Shown piece by piece: positions 62,349 to 64,000 of a DNA stretch of 64,000 nucleotides. Position 1 is the stretch's first letter. Each line of letters starts with the position of its first letter. Under the pieces are notes generated by a model. The model searched no databases and had not been told where the DNA came from. It saw nothing but the letters and a program-made list of their open reading frames with translations. The translations under genes and the position numbers were made by a program. This DNA comes from Mangifera indica (Eukaryota; Streptophyta; Magnoliopsida; Sapindales; Anacardiaceae), in NCBI RefSeq assembly GCF_011075055.1, contig NC_058144.1, positions 14,127,807-14,191,806 on the forward strand. The letters are read 5' to 3'.

Positions 62349-62364
62349 CCTGACTCTGATACCA
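62349..62364 (-). other. Primer-binding site of the outer copia element
   Basis: The - strand reads TGGTATCAGAGTCAGG immediately after the end of the 5' LTR. TGGTATCAGAGC is the complement of the initiator tRNA-Met 3' end, the common primer of plant copia elements. Confidence 0.88.
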
Positions 62365-62542
62365 TGACAAAATACGAATAAATTATAATTCTGATGTATC
62401 TGACTATTTGAATGATACATAAATTTATACAAGTTCTAAATTCTATATAAGAAAACATGAATCATTATAATAAATATACATGTATAATGGGAAAATAAAT
62501 ATTCCAATAAAGGAAATCATATATTTGGAATATATGTTAACA
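62365..62542 (-). repeat. 5' LTR of the outer copia element
   Basis: It pairs with 50502-50683 and on the + strand runs TGACAAAATACG...TGTTAACA. TACTA follows directly at 62543-62547. Confidence 0.88.
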
Positions 62543-62547
62543 TACTA

Positions 62548-63260
62548 TACAATCCAAGTAGTCAAACATTGTCATGAATGTTGTGTTTAGCAATGAAGTT
62601 ATTCCAATGTTCTTCAAACTCCTCACTTTAATGTAGCCCTACTTCTTGCATCCACCTATATAACATTCTTTAATTGATCATTTTTATCTAAATCCATTAT
62701 GTAGAAATTTGAATTCTCATTTTGTATCTTCAAAAATTATTTTTGAATTGTTGAAGCGTCACCAATATCAAGTTTTAGTCTCCTAACTTTTCAATATAAT
62801 TCTTACAATTTTTCTTTAGAGAAGGAAATTTCTTAACACTGTCTGCTTAAGCTAAGAAGGAATTAAAATCTTTGTTTGGTCTAATCCCAACCATGTCATT
62901 CTCTTTAAGCTTCTTTTTCACAAACGGCAAAATTATTCTATTTCTCTTGATACGTTTAATTTTGGTAGGACAATTGAGTTCATAGTTATGGTTAAAGAAA
63001 ATTGAACATATTAACCATTTTTCATTAGAATGTATGCATGCACGAATCTAGGCCTCATAATTATTTTTTGTCACTGGATATAATTTAAAAACTTTTATGG
63101 AGTTACTTTTCAACTTCCTAGTACAAGAACAAGCCAAAGTTGCATATTTCATCTCCCCATAATCTCCTTTCTTTGAAATTCATGTAATAGTTTCAAAATC
63201 CATAACTTTTATAGTTTTGGACTAAATTATCAAATGAATCAATATACCATTCTAGTCTTA
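62548..63260 (-). pseudogene. FAR1/FRS-like pseudogene, N-terminal half
   Basis: On the - strand: KYATLACSCTRKLKSNS, then IRACIHSNEKWLICSIFFNH, NYELNCPTKIKR, VGIRPNKDFNSF and YIMDLDKNDQLKNVI-like segments. These are the FAR1 DNA-binding region and the linker that follows it in FAR1/FRS proteins. VDARSRA-like sequence then jumps directly to EEFEEHWNNFIAKHNIHDNV, so the MULE transposase domain of roughly 180 residues has been deleted. Stops and frameshifts are frequent. The next residues (LLGLY) abut the copia insertion at 62543. Confidence 0.78.
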
Positions 63261-64000
63261 GGCTCCCATTCCTTTTTTACACTTCTTGTAACTTTTGTTT
63301 CTTCTAAACAATTATCCTGAATTATTGATGTTATAATTGTTAAAATTAGAATATAACAGAACAACCAAAAAAGTGTAGAAACAATATTATATAAAATTTA
63401 AATTCATATAAATGAATGAAAAGAAATGCCCAAAAAAAAAAATACCTCCACATCATTGAAATGAAAATCAATTCTTTGATTTGGTTTGACTACATACTTC
63501 CCATCATGTAATATTATCTAGATCATACCTTGTATGCAAATTAAATTATATTGTTTTTATCATTTACTAGAAACAACTAAGCTGTAATGATAGTTTAGTT
63601 CAAATTATATTATAATTATATTATTATTTGTTAATAATTAAATGGATTTTATTTGCTATAAATAAGAAATACATATATTATTAATTATTAACATGCCTTT
63701 AAATTTTTGTTTATACAACTAGCAACATACAACAATTTGATACAACCTAATACAATATTAATCATTATTATATGTTATATTTTAATCATTAAGGTATCTA
63801 GTTTAAACAATAAAATTATGTGTACAAATAATGTATATAACTTTATACACAAATAATAACTTGTAATCATATGATTTAATATTGTTTTATCTCAAATTTA
63901 AAATTATCCAATCACATGGTGATATGTTATTGTTTGTATATAAAGTTGTGTATTTTGCTTATGCACATACCCTTATTCTTAGTTTAAATTATAAAACATA
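63261..64000. other. AT-rich region upstream of the FAR1-like pseudogene
   Basis: No gene is seen. It may include the former 5' part of the FAR1-like gene. A MITE core lies at 63825-63970. Confidence 0.4.
63825..63970. repeat. Short AT-rich MITE, core copy
   Basis: The ends are inverted: TGTGTACAAATAATGTATAT at the left, with TTGTATATAAAGTTGTGTAT and TGCACATA at the right. The core ATTGTTTTATCTCAAATTTA with AAATTATCCAATCACATGGT matches the other copies. Confidence 0.5.

Larger units (their letters stand above)
50502..62542 (-). mobile_element. Ty1/copia retrotransposon inserted in the FAR1-like pseudogene, itself carrying nested insertions
   Basis: Short LTRs of 182 bp (50502-50683) and 178 bp (62365-62542) are direct copies. 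Reading the - strand, the right one is the 5' LTR and is followed by the primer-binding site TGGTATCAGAGTCAGG (62364-62349). TACTA flanks both sides (50497-50501 and 62543-62547), a perfect 5-bp duplication. Joining the flanks leaves continuous FAR1-like sequence (LLGLY then SKRQYW). A gypsy remnant with a further nested element occupies 53984 to about 62160, within the leader/gag junction. The coding part (53983 to about 50740) is full of stops. Confidence 0.9.

Overview
The window is nuclear DNA from a flowering plant, almost certainly a eudicot. It is AT-rich, its genes are split by GT-AG introns, and it is crowded with decayed LTR retrotransposons and small DNA transposons. The gene content does not identify the species.

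Three intact protein genes stand out. (1) A NETWORKED 1 (NET1, KIP1/NAB-domain) actin-binding coiled-coil protein lies on the + strand at 11767-18342, with three coding exons and about 1834 residues. (2) An ALP1/HARBI1-like protein, a domesticated Harbinger transposase, lies on the - strand at 19301-21041, with two exons and 402 residues. Two of its three catalytic acids are replaced by valine. It converges tail-to-tail with NET1. (3) A group 3 sulfate transporter closest to SULTR3;1 lies on the + strand at 32025-35926, with nine coding exons, 653 residues, a STAS domain and a TATA box. All their splice junctions and reading phases were followed by eye and are consistent. No functional link between the three is apparent.

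The gene-poor stretches at 1-11 kb and 22-32 kb hold short transposon families. One is a Mutator-like family with ends resembling GGCCAAAGGACTATTTCCCA; two copies have perfect 9-bp target duplications and a third has 7 of 9. Another is a ~150 bp AT-rich MITE family with at least six copies. There is also a pair of repeats with CCGGTT-like ends, a decayed local duplication (24.3-25.7 kb and 27.2-28.2 kb), and microsatellites.

From about 36.2 kb onward the window is a repeat graveyard. It holds a 137-bp tandem repeat ending in a FAR1-like coding fragment, a solo Ty3/gypsy LTR (38.8-41.2 kb), and a gag-only copia-type element on the - strand (41.4-48.8 kb) whose 3' LTR was split by another solo gypsy LTR with a perfect 5-bp duplication. 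Next comes a FAR1/FRS-like pseudogene on the - strand, cut in two by a 12-kb nest. The outer layer is a Ty1/copia element (50502-62542, 5-bp duplication TACTA). Inside it lies a gypsy chromovirus remnant (53984 to ~62160), and inside the gypsy LTR lies a second gag-only copia element (55570-61372). The two gag-only elements belong to one family of non-autonomous, pol-less elements (TR-GAG type). They and their layered insertions are the most unusual content here. No RNA genes or CRISPR arrays were recognised.
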